Shown in pieces: positions 45,293 to 55,562 of a stretch of DNA of 64,000 bases; the first letter of the stretch is position 1; each line of letters starts with the position of its first letter. Location of the stretch: assembly GCA_030052745.1 (NCBI GenBank), contig JANBVO010000015.1, forward strand, positions 671,528 through 735,527, in the 5' to 3' direction. Origin of the DNA: Pleurostoma richardsiae. Its lineage: Eukaryota; Ascomycota; Sordariomycetes; Calosphaeriales; Pleurostomataceae. The notes beneath the pieces were generated by a model. It had not been told where the DNA came from and did not search any database. It was given only the letters and a program-made list of their open reading frames with translations. A program made the position numbers and the translations under genes.

Positions 45293-46976
45293 CTACCATG
45301 CCCCCTTGGGCTGGATGTCGTCGCTATCTACTCAGTTCCCATGCAACCCCGCCCTCAACCGCACGGGCAACAAGATCATCACCTGGGGTTTTGTAAACTC
45401 CCTCGTGTCCAAAAGATGCAGCTCGCTAGACATGGTCGCGCAGTTATTTACCAGCGCCAGGAGATATCCGTCCCCTTCCTCCACGGACCCGCGCCGCGGA
45501 ATGAACACTGGTTCCTGCACTATGTGCATCTTCCCGGGAAAGTAGATGTCCGTCCCGGACCGATGCGAGGTCGAAGTGGCCCAGGGCGTTATATGGCGGG
45601 TATCCACCTCCCATCTGTGACCCGATGGCCGGGAAGTCTGTCCCAAGCGCAGGGTCCGCCAGGTCAAAGTAGCAGTGGCGATAATTCTGCGTCTTGAAAC
45701 GGTCGTCGACACGGTAGAACTCCGAGTTGTTACTCTGGAGGACTTTGAAGTCTTTGAGGTCAAGCTCGGAGGAGCGCGGGTCGATAATGAAGCGGGTGAG
45801 CTGGGAGTGGATAGTGCTGGGCTCCGGGGCGTTGCCTTGGGCGTCAGGCCACCAGAAGACGTTCTTATGGCTAAGATCGAGGTCGAAGATGATGTTTCCG
45901 GACACGTCTTCGTATGCGTTGGCGGTGTGGCCGGGGAATGAGTTTCTGTAGCGGAATCACTGCGGAAAGTCAGAATCACCGGGCTCCGAAGGGCTTGTTT
46001 GGTTCGTCATATAACTGAGCAGTGGACTTTGCGCCGTGTCGTGGAATAACACCAAGATAGCAGGGCGTCTCAGGGCTCCACCGCCAGTGCTCTCCACCTT
46101 GTTTCATCCGCTCAATGTCGCAAAGCTGAGGAATGAGTGGGAAGACGACCTACAGCCGCTGATTAGAACCTTCCGATCAACTTCCCCGTTGCGGCGGTCG
46201 CAGGAGCGCACTCACCAGTTATCCGTAACAGCAAAGTCGTGTATCATGGCCACAACAGGCCCGCACAGCTACACTACCTCCAAGAACTCCCCATTAGGTG
46301 CGATGCGGTAATATCATACGTCCAGAGTGCCGTCACCCCTGGCCTCATACCCGAAGCAGACCATCTCGTCCGTCTTCGGATCGAAGACCGGGTGGGCGGT
46401 GAAGTCAGGCTGGGGAGCTGGCCGTCAAAGGTGTATAGGCCGTGCGTTTCCAGCGTCTCGGGGTCCATCGAGTAGGGCGGCGCGTCCTCCTTCAGGGCCA
46501 GCAAGCGGCCGTTGAAGTGGACGACATTAGTGTTGGCCGTGGTGCGGATCTTGAGCTCAACGGCGTCTGTGTACTTACTGCGGTACCTGCCTAGGAGCGC
46601 CCGCCGGACTTCCCTTTCGCGTGTGAGCTTCTCCGTCCGCACGTAGCGTTGCCTGAAAGACGCGCGGCCATCCTTAATTCTAAAGGCGCTTATGTTGCCG
46701 TCACCGTTGAAGCACTAATAGCGACCTCGAGTTAGCCATTAGAATCACGGATGGGGAGCATTAGATCCCATCGCACTAGGTCATTTTCGATGAAGGGAGA
46801 AAATTGAGGTTAGGCATGACGCGGTAGAACGTTCCGTCAATGTCCGGCGGGATTTCACCGTAGACCTCGAGATCTGACACCTCGCCCTCCAGTCGGCATG
46901 GCTTCATAAACCCAGAGAACTGCGGCCGGTCCGGCAAGTGGGCCAAAGGCTTCTGTAGGCTCAATGGAGCTGACAT
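45293..46976 (-). pseudogene. carotenoid/lignostilbene cleavage oxygenase (RPE65 family) pseudogene
   Basis: The family cleaves C=C bonds of carotenoids or stilbenes with a His4-bound iron. Starts at ATG 46,976: GFMKPCRLEGEVSDLEVYGE then IPPDIDGTFYRVMPN. Further collinear pieces: NGDGNISAFRIKDGRASF, TTANTNVVHFNGRLLALKED, MIHDFAVTDNW, NSFPGHTANAYEDVSGNIIF, WWPDAQGNAPEPSTIHSQLT, NSEFYRVDDRFKTQNYRHCY, MHIVQEPVFIPRRGS. Frameshifts lie near 46,815, 46,410 and 45,565, probably also at the intron ending near 46,155. In-frame stops: TGA 46,316-46,314; TAG 46,271-46,269 (EVV-stop-LCG); TGA 45,959-45,957 (stop-FRYRNS); TGA 45,334-45,332 (HGN-stop-VDS). Three replace a Trp expected in the family. Clearly non-functional. 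Divergent from the P450 gene. Confidence 0.82.
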
Positions 46977-47440
46977 GGCTTGGATTACTCGAGTCGGTTT
47001 TGCTTGATATACACTGCTGTCCTTTATCTGGCGGTATGAAGAGGGGCTATGTATGTATGCATGCCATACGGGACTTGAAGTCACGTACGGACGGGATTTA
47101 ACGTTCGTTTCGCAGGCCGGATTGGATCAACATGGAACCAAGCCTGTTGTCACATTACGAGCGCGACACGTCGGGGATACCGGGGAAGGCGGGGGATACC
47201 GGGGAAAGCGGGGGGGGGGGGGGGGGGGGGACCCGCTATCCGCCAAGCTTTCCCCGGAGCCGGCGGGAATGCCGGGTCCACACAGGTATTGCAGCCACTT
47301 AAACACCTAACCCGGCACTGTTCCCGGAAGGCCTACTATTATGTCTTGTTAAAGTGAGGATCCCCGTAACTATAGTATGACATACAGAAGCCAGCGTTAT
47401 CTTTGGCTCAGCAAGTCAACGAGGCATTTTGTTATTCGCC
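46977..47440. promoter_or_regulatory. divergent promoter region with G-rich tandem repeat and 21-base G tract
   Basis: 464 bp between the starts of the cleavage-oxygenase pseudogene and the P450. Two roughly 20-bp units (GGGGATACCGGGGAAGGCGG type, 47,173-47,210) run into 21 consecutive G (47,210-47,230). Downstream lies CCGGCGGGAATGCCGG (about 47,260-47,277), with paired CGG/CCG triplets like those bound by Zn2Cys6 regulators. Confidence 0.6.
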
Positions 47441-49080
47441 ATGTCGCATCTTATCACATACATCGCCCTGGGCTTGACTCTATGGGCTGTCATCCGTTGT
47501 GTCTACAATGTATATTTTCACCCGCTGCGTGCCATTCCAGGTCCCTTCCTCGCAAAGGCCTCTGGGTGGTGGCTCTTTCGTTTGGAGATGGAGGGAAACC
47601 CGCACCCCAAAATTCTCGAGCTACACCGGAAATATGGTAGAATTTACACCATCTGGGAACACTTCAGTGTAGTTCGCTGACGACTTTCAGGTCCAATGCT
47701 AAGAATCTCGCCCAATGAAGTCTCCTTCAACGATGTGGATGCCTTTGGCGAGATATACGGACGTACATCCAAGTTCACAAAATCCGAATACTTCTATCGC
47801 GCCTTCGAAGACCAAGCCTCCAATCTCTTTACCATTCGCGACCGGGAGCAGCACTCCAAGGACAAAAGGCTCATGTCCAACGCCTTCTCGAGGGCCAACG
47901 TTGTCCAGCATCACACAGCCATCTACGAGAAAGGGGAATACCTCATGGAGCGTATTCGGCAGCGTGTGGCGGGTGGGAATACGGTGCCTCTTTTTCCGGC
48001 CTTCCGTTGCATGACTTTAGACACAATTTCCCACTTCGCTTTCGGTCTGCCCATCGGTGCGTTGGAGATGGAAAGCTTCGAGACGGATATATTCCACTCT
48101 ATTGACCGAGCTACCCGCTCGGTGCCCTTTGTAAGCCTACTCCCCAGTACTAGCTAGCACGAGGATCTCCTTGGGTACTAACAGGTTGTAGTTCCAGAGT
48201 TTTCCTGTTCTGAGACAAGCCTTGCGATGGGCAAGCTACTACAATCTCAGCGCCATCCCAAACGGCTTTCTCAAGCTGGCTCGCTCGGCCGAGCTTGGAC
48301 TTCAACAGGTTGGCGATCATCATGGTTGGACCATGTTCGGGAGTATGGTCTCGTCCGCCGCCAAATCATCGCGCGAATTACACAAAAATCATCTTATCGA
48401 AGAGGGCATCGTGATGTTCGTGGCCGGTACGGATACCACGGCCGCGAACTTGGCCATCACAGTCCACCATCTCCTACAACAGCCTGAGCTGTATCGACGG
48501 CTCCAGGACGAAGTCTTGACGGTCATGCCGGCGCCTGATTCTCGGCCCACGGCGGAAGAGCTTGATTCCTTGCCTTTCCTCAGCGCGTGCATAAGAGAGG
48601 GCCTTCGAGTAACCTGCCCGAGCCGGACCAGGATGCCACGAACAATACCACCAGGCGGATGGGCATTTAAGGGCCATCACTTCCCACCTGGGGTAAGACA
48701 GCTTGCTGCCTCCTGTATCGTTCCCTATTTACGAGAGCTTAACTAACACAAACCAATAGACAATAGTGAGCATGTCCCCCCTATACCTCCTGCACGACGA
48801 GGCCGTCTTTCCTTCGCCTGACAGCTACCAACCATCTCGGTGGCTGGTTGGCGGCGACGAGAAGCAACGGTTGATGTCCCATTTTTACCCATTTTCAAGC
48901 GGCACACGGCAGTGCATTGGGCAGACCCTGTCCCTTGTCGAGCAGAAGGTCGTGCTGTCCTTGCTGGTGAGGACATTCAACAGCAGGGAGGTACTGAAGA
49001 AGAATATTAGGATCCGGGAAGCTATCACTGCCGTGATTGATGATCCTGTCGACGTGAGGCTGGATCCCGTAGCTAGTTGA
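47441..49080 (+). CDS. cytochrome P450 monooxygenase, four exons, 485 aa
   Basis: Exons 47,441-47,636, 47,691-48,130, 48,192-48,692 and 48,760-49,080; introns 54, 61 and 67 nt with GT..AG; frame intact throughout. An N-terminal membrane anchor (LITYIALGLTLWAVIRCVYN) is followed by the FHPLRAIPGP hinge. I-helix AGTDTT is at 290-295, the K-helix ExxR is EGLR at 348-351, and the PxRW-type motif is PSRWL. The haem-binding loop FSSGTRQCIG puts the axial Cys at 431. Length and motifs fit an ER-anchored fungal class II P450 using P450 reductase. I assign no CYP family number. It is the only intact enzyme gene among the pseudogenes at 41-47 kb and shares a divergent promoter with the dead cleavage oxygenase. 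Confidence 0.92.
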
Positions 49081-50417
49081 GTTGTCTCAAGCCGGGAAGA
49101 TATAGAGGAATCCGTAACTGAAAAATATCTAGCAGGGGATTGCGAGTTTGTAGAAAGCTGAAAATAAGATGAATGGCTTGCCAGGACCAACTTTCCGCGC
49201 GACTCAGCAACAAAAGTGTTCCCCACATCGAAGCCAGATGGATTTGGACGTCCCGAACTTTGGTTTATCCCTGTATATTCATTCTTTGGCCCTAGTAATG
49301 CAACTTAACTCGAGAAAACTACCATAGTATCAAAAAGTCCTTCATGACAGACCCTCTCGAATAGGAATTCTGCACGAGGGCACAATTATACGTGTGACAG
49401 AGAGATCATGTGAGGGAGCCTTCCCGCAGGGCTGAACTGTATATTCGGCGACCAGATGTGCAGGTACTGGGTTACTGGTGTTGAACACGAAGATACTGTA
49501 TGATACTTTCAAATCTTAGTTCGAGAAGACATAGGCAGGTAGATAGTCGTGATGATTCAAGTTGAGAGGGATTTGGAAGTGCCTGGATTGAACCAGTACC
49601 AAAAGCCTGGTACATGATTGAGTTACCCTAGTTCCTTGGGCAGTGCAACCGAACTACATAACAGCGTATCTGTAGCCTGAAGTCTGACATCGTCGTTTAC
49701 GATCCGGGGGCACGCGGGGGTAGAAGGCGGGGAACGCTAAACATAGCCCATTTTTCAATGGAGCCGAACGGGATGCGTATACCCGACCCTTTCCCCGCGG
49801 GGATCTCGCACCGATACATTGTCTGCCGACTTCCCGAGGAGCCAGGCTTCTAGCCCCGGAACCATGACGGATATACCGGGAAGCCCTCCATTACGTTCCC
49901 GATGACGGGGAGAAAAGGCGTTAAATCCGTGCCGGCCGTAGAAATCTCACTTGAGGGGTGGAAGAATCGTGTTAATCAATCGATCAGTGAAGCTAGAGGT
50001 TAGACCAGTTTGCTGCTATGCTGAAAGCATTCGACTGCAACGCGCCGCCTTAATGCGCGGTAGTGGGAAACCAGTGAGGAGTTCTCTGCAATTACCTGGA
50101 TGGGCTGCGGGTGGGAAGCTACGACTACACTGCTCTACGAGGCAACCATGCCTTGTTCTTCCTATTCGCCCATGACCTCTAACTGTCAGATACTGCCCCA
50201 GGGATTTGCTAGAGGAGTTCTAATTAAAAGTCTATTGGAGGTGTCACCACTTGATGAAAGCTTCTAAGGTGCTTAATTAAATCGTTTGTACAAAGTCTAG
50301 CTAGACCTTGCCTACCACAGCTATTACCAACAAGTTTAATGCTCAATACCGTCAACCTCGCCTGCAATTCGAAAGGCGGCACATAGCTGAACGATCTCTT
50401 TCGGTAGACAGAGAGGT
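49081..50417. other. intergenic region with a diverged GC-rich repeat
   Basis: No gene supported. Part of 49,690-49,930 resembles the reverse complement of 47,090-47,320: shared CGTTAAATCC(C)GT, CAGGCTT and CTTTCCCCG blocks in the same order. This suggests one repeat family in inverted orientation on the two sides of the P450. The alignment is by eye and weak. Confidence 0.35.
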
Positions 50418-52292
50418 CTATGGGCCACTCATGAACATTGCGCCTTGCCTGATTCCTCTCGCAAGATACTCGGCGCCTGTGTCTGCCGGTCTCTCGGCCG
50501 ACCAGTTCCAAGTGCCAGCTACCTCCTTGTAGTCGTTGGGCCTTACAGACGGGAGGTGAAGCAAGGTTGTGACGCGAAGGAATTGGTCGCGGATCCACTC
50601 GTGCTGTCCAGGTCTGAGGAAGCTCGCTATCAGCTGGCCGTTGTCTTCTGAGAAGAGTGTCAATAGACGGCTGAGAGGGCTCATGGCGTGCCACGGGCCC
50701 TGGGAAATCACATGGCGTCTGTGCTCGTCACGTTGAGTCTTGAAATCGGGAACTTGGTCCCTTAGACCGCCCACATCGTCTGAGGGCAGAGGATGGCAGC
50801 TGGGAAGTAGAATCTCCGGGTCCGTTAAGTCAGCGATACCTGAGGGTTTCGTGCGATTGCCAAGGTAGAAGGGTACGCTATAGCACACAGAATCCACCAG
50901 CTCTTGAATGGTTTGTTTACAGTTGAAGAGCTCCTCAATTTCGCCCGAGATTCGATCTTCCGCAGGCTCAAATTGACTTTGGTTTAGAATCGTGCTGAGC
51001 GATCCGAGGGTGATCTTAACAAGTAAGAAGCGTTGAAAACGCCATAGGTTCCAGAGGTTTGCAACGGGGCAAGAAGGGTAGACCTCGCAGACTGACCGAT
51101 AGGTAGGAATTGATGAGTCAATGTCTTGCCCACTCTCGAGTCTCGAAGGATTCCAATGACGGGGCACGCTTTGTGCCCAGGCCAGCAGCTGTTCGTCGAT
51201 ACGTTTTGATTCCGCCCTCAATTCCCTTAAAGCTGGATGTGACGAAGGTGCCAAGTCGTCTTGCGTTGATAGTCGAACATATCTGGCCTGTAACTCAGCC
51301 ACGCACACTCCGATTGCATCGAGCACCGAGCTTGGGTTATCTGGCGCGACCATGAGATCCTTGCTGCCAATCAGCGAGTACGCTACAGCCCGCAAGGGCC
51401 TTTTCTGGCGCATCGCTGCTGCTATCTCAGTATGAAGTATGAATCTCCGAATATATTCGTGAATGATGCCATTGATATCGTCCATATCGGCAAATGGGAG
51501 AAGAGACGCCGCGCCGTTTTGGTGTATGCGTGTAGCAGCGCGTAGGCCGTATACAGCGGCCATGTTCTCATAAAGCTGTAGCGTCAACACGGCGAATACT
51601 GTTGCTGGCTTGCTCCGTTCTGTGCGATCCTGTATTGCGCGTCGAAGACAAGACACGGCCCGGGCATAAGATTTCCGTGGCGACTGGAAGCTGTCGGTGC
51701 GGTGCCGCCACAGGGAGAGTATCTCCGAAGCCACGGCCGACACGGCGAGCGAAAGCGCGGAGTTCTGTCGCTGAGAAGAATAGACTGGGACGAGCATCTC
51801 GAAGAACCCGCGTGCGGATTGCATGTCGCGGCCAATGCTGGCATAATGCCAAAGAAAGAATGGCACGGAGGTGTCGGGTTCGGCCAGTGGGCGCGGGAAA
51901 GGCACAGTGGCTTGATCCTGAACCTTTACGGTCTTATGATGGACCTCGAATGTTTTATCCTGAACACCAATGGTTTTATCAAGAACATCGATGGCTTTAT
52001 CAGGAGCCTCAATGATTCTATCTTGCACCTCGGCCGCCTTGTCCGGAACTTCGACAGTCTGTTGTTGACCGTCGGTGTGCCGGCCACGAGCCGCCGCGTT
52101 TCGTTCACGGGCTGCTACGGCGCAGAACTTGTGGTTTTGGTCTCTGAATCTCAGCCCCACAGGCTTCTTGGTGTAACCTTCGCAGCGAACCCCGAGGCTC
52201 TGACACCGCCGGCATTCGGGTTTCGCTTCGTCGCACTTGACCCGCCGTTGTTTGCACGTGACGCAGCCTCCGGAGCGTCCGCGGTTAACCAT
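50418..52292 (-). CDS. Zn2Cys6 transcription factor, 624 aa
   Basis: The open frame extends 5', but the conserved DNA-binding domain begins right after ATG 52,292 (MVNRGRSGGCVTCKQRRVKC), so I start there. The binuclear zinc cluster has six Cys at 10, 13, 20, 27, 30 and 37 (C-x2-C-x6-C-x6-C-x2-C-x6-C). Residues 79-127 are seven tandem 7-residue units close to TVEVQDK, encoded by 21-bp repeats. From about 145 a helical regulatory domain of the Fungal_trans_2/DUF3468 type follows (FFLWHYASIGRDMQSARGFF; ALSLAVSAVASEILSLWRHR). No introns and no lesions. It is the nearest intact regulator to the P450 and pseudogenes and could have controlled them; its binding sites are unknown. Confidence 0.92.
   Translation of the reverse strand: MVNRGRSGGCVTCKQRRVKCDEAKPECRRCQSLGVRCEGYTKKPVGLRFRDQNHKFCAVAARERNAAARGRHTDGQQQTVEVPDKAAEVQDRIIEAPDKAIDVLDKTIGVQDKTFEVHHKTVKVQDQATVPFPRPLAEPDTSVPFFLWHYASIGRDMQSARGFFEMLVPVYSSQRQNSALSLAVSAVASEILSLWRHRTDSFQSPRKSYARAVSCLRRAIQDRTERSKPATVFAVLTLQLYENMAAVYGLRAATRIHQNGAASLLPFADMDDINGIIHEYIRRFILHTEIAAAMRQKRPLRAVAYSLIGSKDLMVAPDNPSSVLDAIGVCVAELQARYVRLSTQDDLAPSSHPALRELRAESKRIDEQLLAWAQSVPRHWNPSRLESGQDIDSSIPTYRSVCEVYPSCPVANLWNLWRFQRFLLVKITLGSLSTILNQSQFEPAEDRISGEIEELFNCKQTIQELVDSVCYSVPFYLGNRTKPSGIADLTDPEILLPSCHPLPSDDVGGLRDQVPDFKTQRDEHRRHVISQGPWHAMSPLSRLLTLFSEDNGQLIASFLRPGQHEWIRDQFLRVTTLLHLPSVRPNDYKEVAGTWNWSAERPADTGAEYLARGIRQGAMFMSGP
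51912..52058 (-). repeat. coding minisatellite, seven 21-bp units
   Basis: Encodes residues 79-127 of the Zn2Cys6 factor as seven heptapeptides: TVEVPDK, AAEVQDR, IIEAPDK, AIDVLDK, TIGVQDK, TFEVHHK and TVKVQDQ. Spacing is exactly seven residues and the frame is always kept. The Val and Asp-Lys positions repeat most strictly. Confidence 0.85.
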
Positions 52293-52957
52293 GATGAACA
52301 GTCGTAATGCCAAAAAGAGAGATGATTTTGCGACGGATCGGGTGAGCGCCGTCATGCTAATAAATAAGCTTGCTGTGGGACCCGGCGTATTAGGTAATGT
52401 CGTATTGCCGAACTCCGTCAAAAATTTAGTTGGCGTACTAAGGATCTGCTAATGCCTGCCGCCAATGATCTAGCTCCGTCGCAAAAGATGCACTCAATTC
52501 GGCCTAGCTTGCTGACGTTAATTATGGGGTAAACGCTTGCCTGCGCCTGGATTGCCTCGTAATCTATAGAGCTCCCACCGGTGTACGGTTGAGGATCTCG
52601 GGGTACAGTTATTAAGACTTGAAGTGTATAAATAGAAGCGAAGTAGTCAAGACAAACAGAATTCAGAAACATCTTCAAGCACGACTTCGACCACAAGCGA
52701 CCAACTGTCGTCTATTTGAGAGCTGCGCCTTCTGCGTTTACCTCCGTAACGCGTCTCTGTCTCGGCTGAAGCAGCTCAGAGTCGCGCCGTAATAACTATC
52801 TAATCCTAACTGTCTCTGCAGTGTTCACCGTTATCGCCGACCTCGAATCACCCGCGCGCGGACGCTGAAGCTCGCGAGCCGCGGAAGTCGGGAGAAAGGG
52901 AGCCAGACCAGCGGAAGAAGCTCCAGCAACAGCTCCACGCGCACGACCTCGCGCCCC
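52293..52957. other. divergent promoter region between the Zn2Cys6 gene and the Ytp1-like gene
   Basis: 665 bp with no gene. GTGTATAAATAG near 52,625 is a good TATA candidate on the plus strand, though about 330 bp before the Ytp1-like ATG, so a long leader or an additional 5' intron is likely. Confidence 0.45.
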
Positions 52958-54934
52958 ATGAAGCCCACCAGCCTCTCCTCCGTCGCCAGCACCCTCGTGC
53001 TCGGCTTCCTCCTACTGCCTGCGGCCCTGGCGCACGGCGGCGAGGAGGAGCCGCATCAGGACAGCCATGGAGGCGACCACAAGGACGACACCAAGTACCC
53101 GGACACCTACTTCGCTCTCTCGGAGCACGCCAGTGTCATGTACGCCCACATCTCCGTCATGGCCATTGCCTGGGTTGTGCTCCTCCCAGTTGGTATGTTG
53201 AAGGCGCCATTTCTTTAGCTCTCGGCGCTATTGCTAATCCGCCAACTCTTGTAGCCGTAATGCTGTCACTGGCCAAGTCGCGGTACACGCTCCTGGTCCA
53301 GTTCCTCTTCTTAGGTGCAAACGCCCTGGGAGTCGTCCTGGCCACCATTTACAATGCCCAGACCCCAGATCTGTATCCTAACAACGCCCACCACAAGATC
53401 GGCTGGATCATCACCGCCGTCGTCACCGCTCAGGTCCTCGTCGGATTAGTTGACCGCATCGTCGGTGCTTTCCACGGCCAGGCAAAGGTTCGACGCAGCA
53501 GGGAGGAGCACGCCTTTATCATCCCCGTCGCGACGCAGGACAACGCCCCGCATAGCTACTTCTCTGACGGCTACCGCATGTCCCACGATGGTGGCCAGGG
53601 CTCAGGGCCCAACACCGACTCTCTGCGAGGCCACTGGGGCGACGAGGACAGCCTGCCCATGCATAGCTCACACAAGGAGTACGGCGACGAGGACGACGAG
53701 TTCGAGGATATGCCCCTGTCCGCGCTAGCTCCCAAGGGCCGATTCGCCTCCAAGGCCGCTAAGGTCCTTTCTTCGCGCGTTTGGAAGCCCCTTGCCATTG
53801 GCTACCAGATCATCGATCGCATCATCCTTCCGTTCGGCTTCGTCGCCTTCGCAACCGGCATCGTCACCTACGGTCGATTCTTTGTGCTTTCCCCACCCCC
53901 TGACTCCGGATCCTGAGCTCTTCCGCTAACTGTTTTCCTAGGAGGGTCGCGGCATCTTTGGTGGTCTGGCGCACTGGATCAAGGGCGGCGTCTTCTTCTG
54001 GCTGGGTCTCTTCACCCTCGGCCGCTGGTGCGGAAGCTTCGCTGAGATCGGCTGGGCCTGGAATGCCCGTCCACGTCGAGGCCAGGCGTGGAGGCCTTCG
54101 TCTGAGTTCGTCGAGAGCGCCCTCATCTGCTTCTATGGTTGCACCAACATCTTCCTCGAGCACCTGGGTGGCTGGGGCGGCCGGTGGACCGGCCAGGATT
54201 TCGAGCATATCTCCATCACTGTGCTTTTTATCGGCGGTGGCGCGGTAAGTTGAGACTGTCGCAGCACGTGATCTATGGAGTCGCGACTCACGCATACACA
54301 GCTGGGCATGCTTGTCGAATCAAACTGCGTTAGGGACCTCCTGAATACGACCATGTACGACGAAGCGTCGGAGCACTCCTATTCGGACGAGGAGAGGGAG
54401 CAGCGCCAGCGCCCCAAGACGTACGAGTTCTCGCTAAACCCGATTCCGGCCCTCGTGATTCTGCTGCTCGGTATCATGATGAGCTCGCACCAGCAGTCGA
54501 CCATGATCGCCAGCATGGTCCACAAGCAATGGGGCAACCTCCTCTCCGGCGCCTCTCTCGCCCGGACTATGACCTACGTGGTCATATACCTGAAACCGCC
54601 CAAGTCGATTCTTCCGTCGCGACCGCCGACCGAGCTGCTTACATCGTTCGGCCTGATCTCGGGGGGTATTATCTTCATGGCCAGCGTAAGTTGCCGTCGC
54701 CTGCTCTCTGTGGAATCCTCAGCATGTTAACTCTCGGCAACGCAGAGCGGTGACACTATCACTGGCATTATCCACCACGACCTCGATGCCATGTTCATGT
54801 ACACTGTCACTATGGGCCTCGTTGGCCTGCTAATGGCGTGGGAGGTTATCATTCTCGCTCTTAAGGGTTGGGCTGTCCGTAAGAAGCGTCGTACGGGTAG
54901 GTTTCGTAATAATACCGCCTATGACACGTTATAG
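52958..54934 (+). CDS. Ytp1-like multi-pass membrane protein, five exons, 579 aa
   Basis: Exons 52,958-53,192, 53,255-53,883, 53,942-54,244, 54,302-54,685 and 54,746-54,934; all introns GT..AG, frame intact. A signal peptide (LGFLLLPAALAHGGEEE) is followed by a His/Asp-rich luminal loop, then the DUF2427 domain (HASVMYAHISVMAIAWVVLL onward). The Ytp1 C-terminal domain follows: GVFFWLGLFTLGRWCGSFAE, NIFLEHLGGWGG.W, DFEHISITVLFIGGG, LNPIPALVILLLGIMMSSHQ. Several membrane helices are visible. The acidic SLPMHSSHKEYGDEDDEFED loop should face the cytosol. Yeast Ytp1 has no settled function. The last residues after VRKKRRT lie at the border of repeat DNA and may not be the ancestral C-terminus. Confidence 0.88.
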
Positions 54935-55274
54935 AGGACGAATAACAGTGAATGTATCCGAGGTGTTCGGGTTAGGGAATGGTTTACCGTTCGTATCTAT
55001 CTAAAGAATTCTTACTATAATAATAATATCTCCGTCCTACGAGAGACTAAGACCCCTCCCTATTCCCTGCTATTAGTACCTCCTACCTTCCTTCCTTCCT
55101 ACCTACGAATACCTCTGTCGAAGATATTATAGGTCTTCTTTTTCGATATATCGCTTTATTTCCTTCTTTATTCCTTTTATAGTTTTATATTTCTTACTTT
55201 CTACTTAATTCCCTATCAGTAGATTTATTTTTTCTAGATCTAACTTTAGATAGATATTAGCTACGAACTTATCT
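54935..55274. other. pyrimidine-rich, AT-rich spacer at the start of repeat DNA
   Basis: The plus strand is strongly T/C-rich (for example CCTTCCTTCCTTCCTACC near 55,090) with no coding capacity. It marks the change from genic to repeat DNA. Confidence 0.55.
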
Positions 55275-55350
55275 CCTATCTACTAGTTGTAAAAGATATT
55301 TTTAAGATAGGATTTAAATTTTAGTAAGGCGTTCGGGTTAAACGAAAAAG
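55275..55350 (+). repeat. 76-bp repeat, RIP-mutated copy
   Basis: Matches 63,925-64,000 at 66 of 76 positions. All ten differences are T here for C there, or A here for G there. No indels. Confidence 0.92.
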
Positions 55351-55562
55351 ACAAGAAGTTCAAAGGGTTTATTTTATAGGAGGTAGAAAGGATTTAATTC
55401 CCTAACGTGCTGGAAGTGCTACACGTTGCCCTGTCCCCCGCAAAATTTTTAGCAACGTTCCTCAACCCCTCACTAAAACCTACCCCTATCATAACTAACG
55501 TGTAGAGCTTACGTTCATCGCGCTTTACCCTATACAGTCGTACTAGAACGATAACCTATACC

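Noticed and set aside
43181-46316. Idea that TGA is read as Trp in this region
   Set aside because: Intact nearby genes use TGG for Trp and end in TGA, and the same two genes also carry frameshifts, so they are pseudogenes.
41119-46976. Classical RIP as the cause of the cluster decay
   Set aside because: Some changes fit, but most Trp-to-stop changes are TGG to TGA (CpC context on the other strand), indels are frequent, and base composition of the coding remnants is not TpA-rich.
49575-49645. tRNA-like sequence on the minus strand (GGTTCAATCC-like T-loop, anticodon-like stem)
   Set aside because: The T-arm does not pair as five base pairs around a seven-base loop and the acceptor ends do not match, so no cloverleaf forms.
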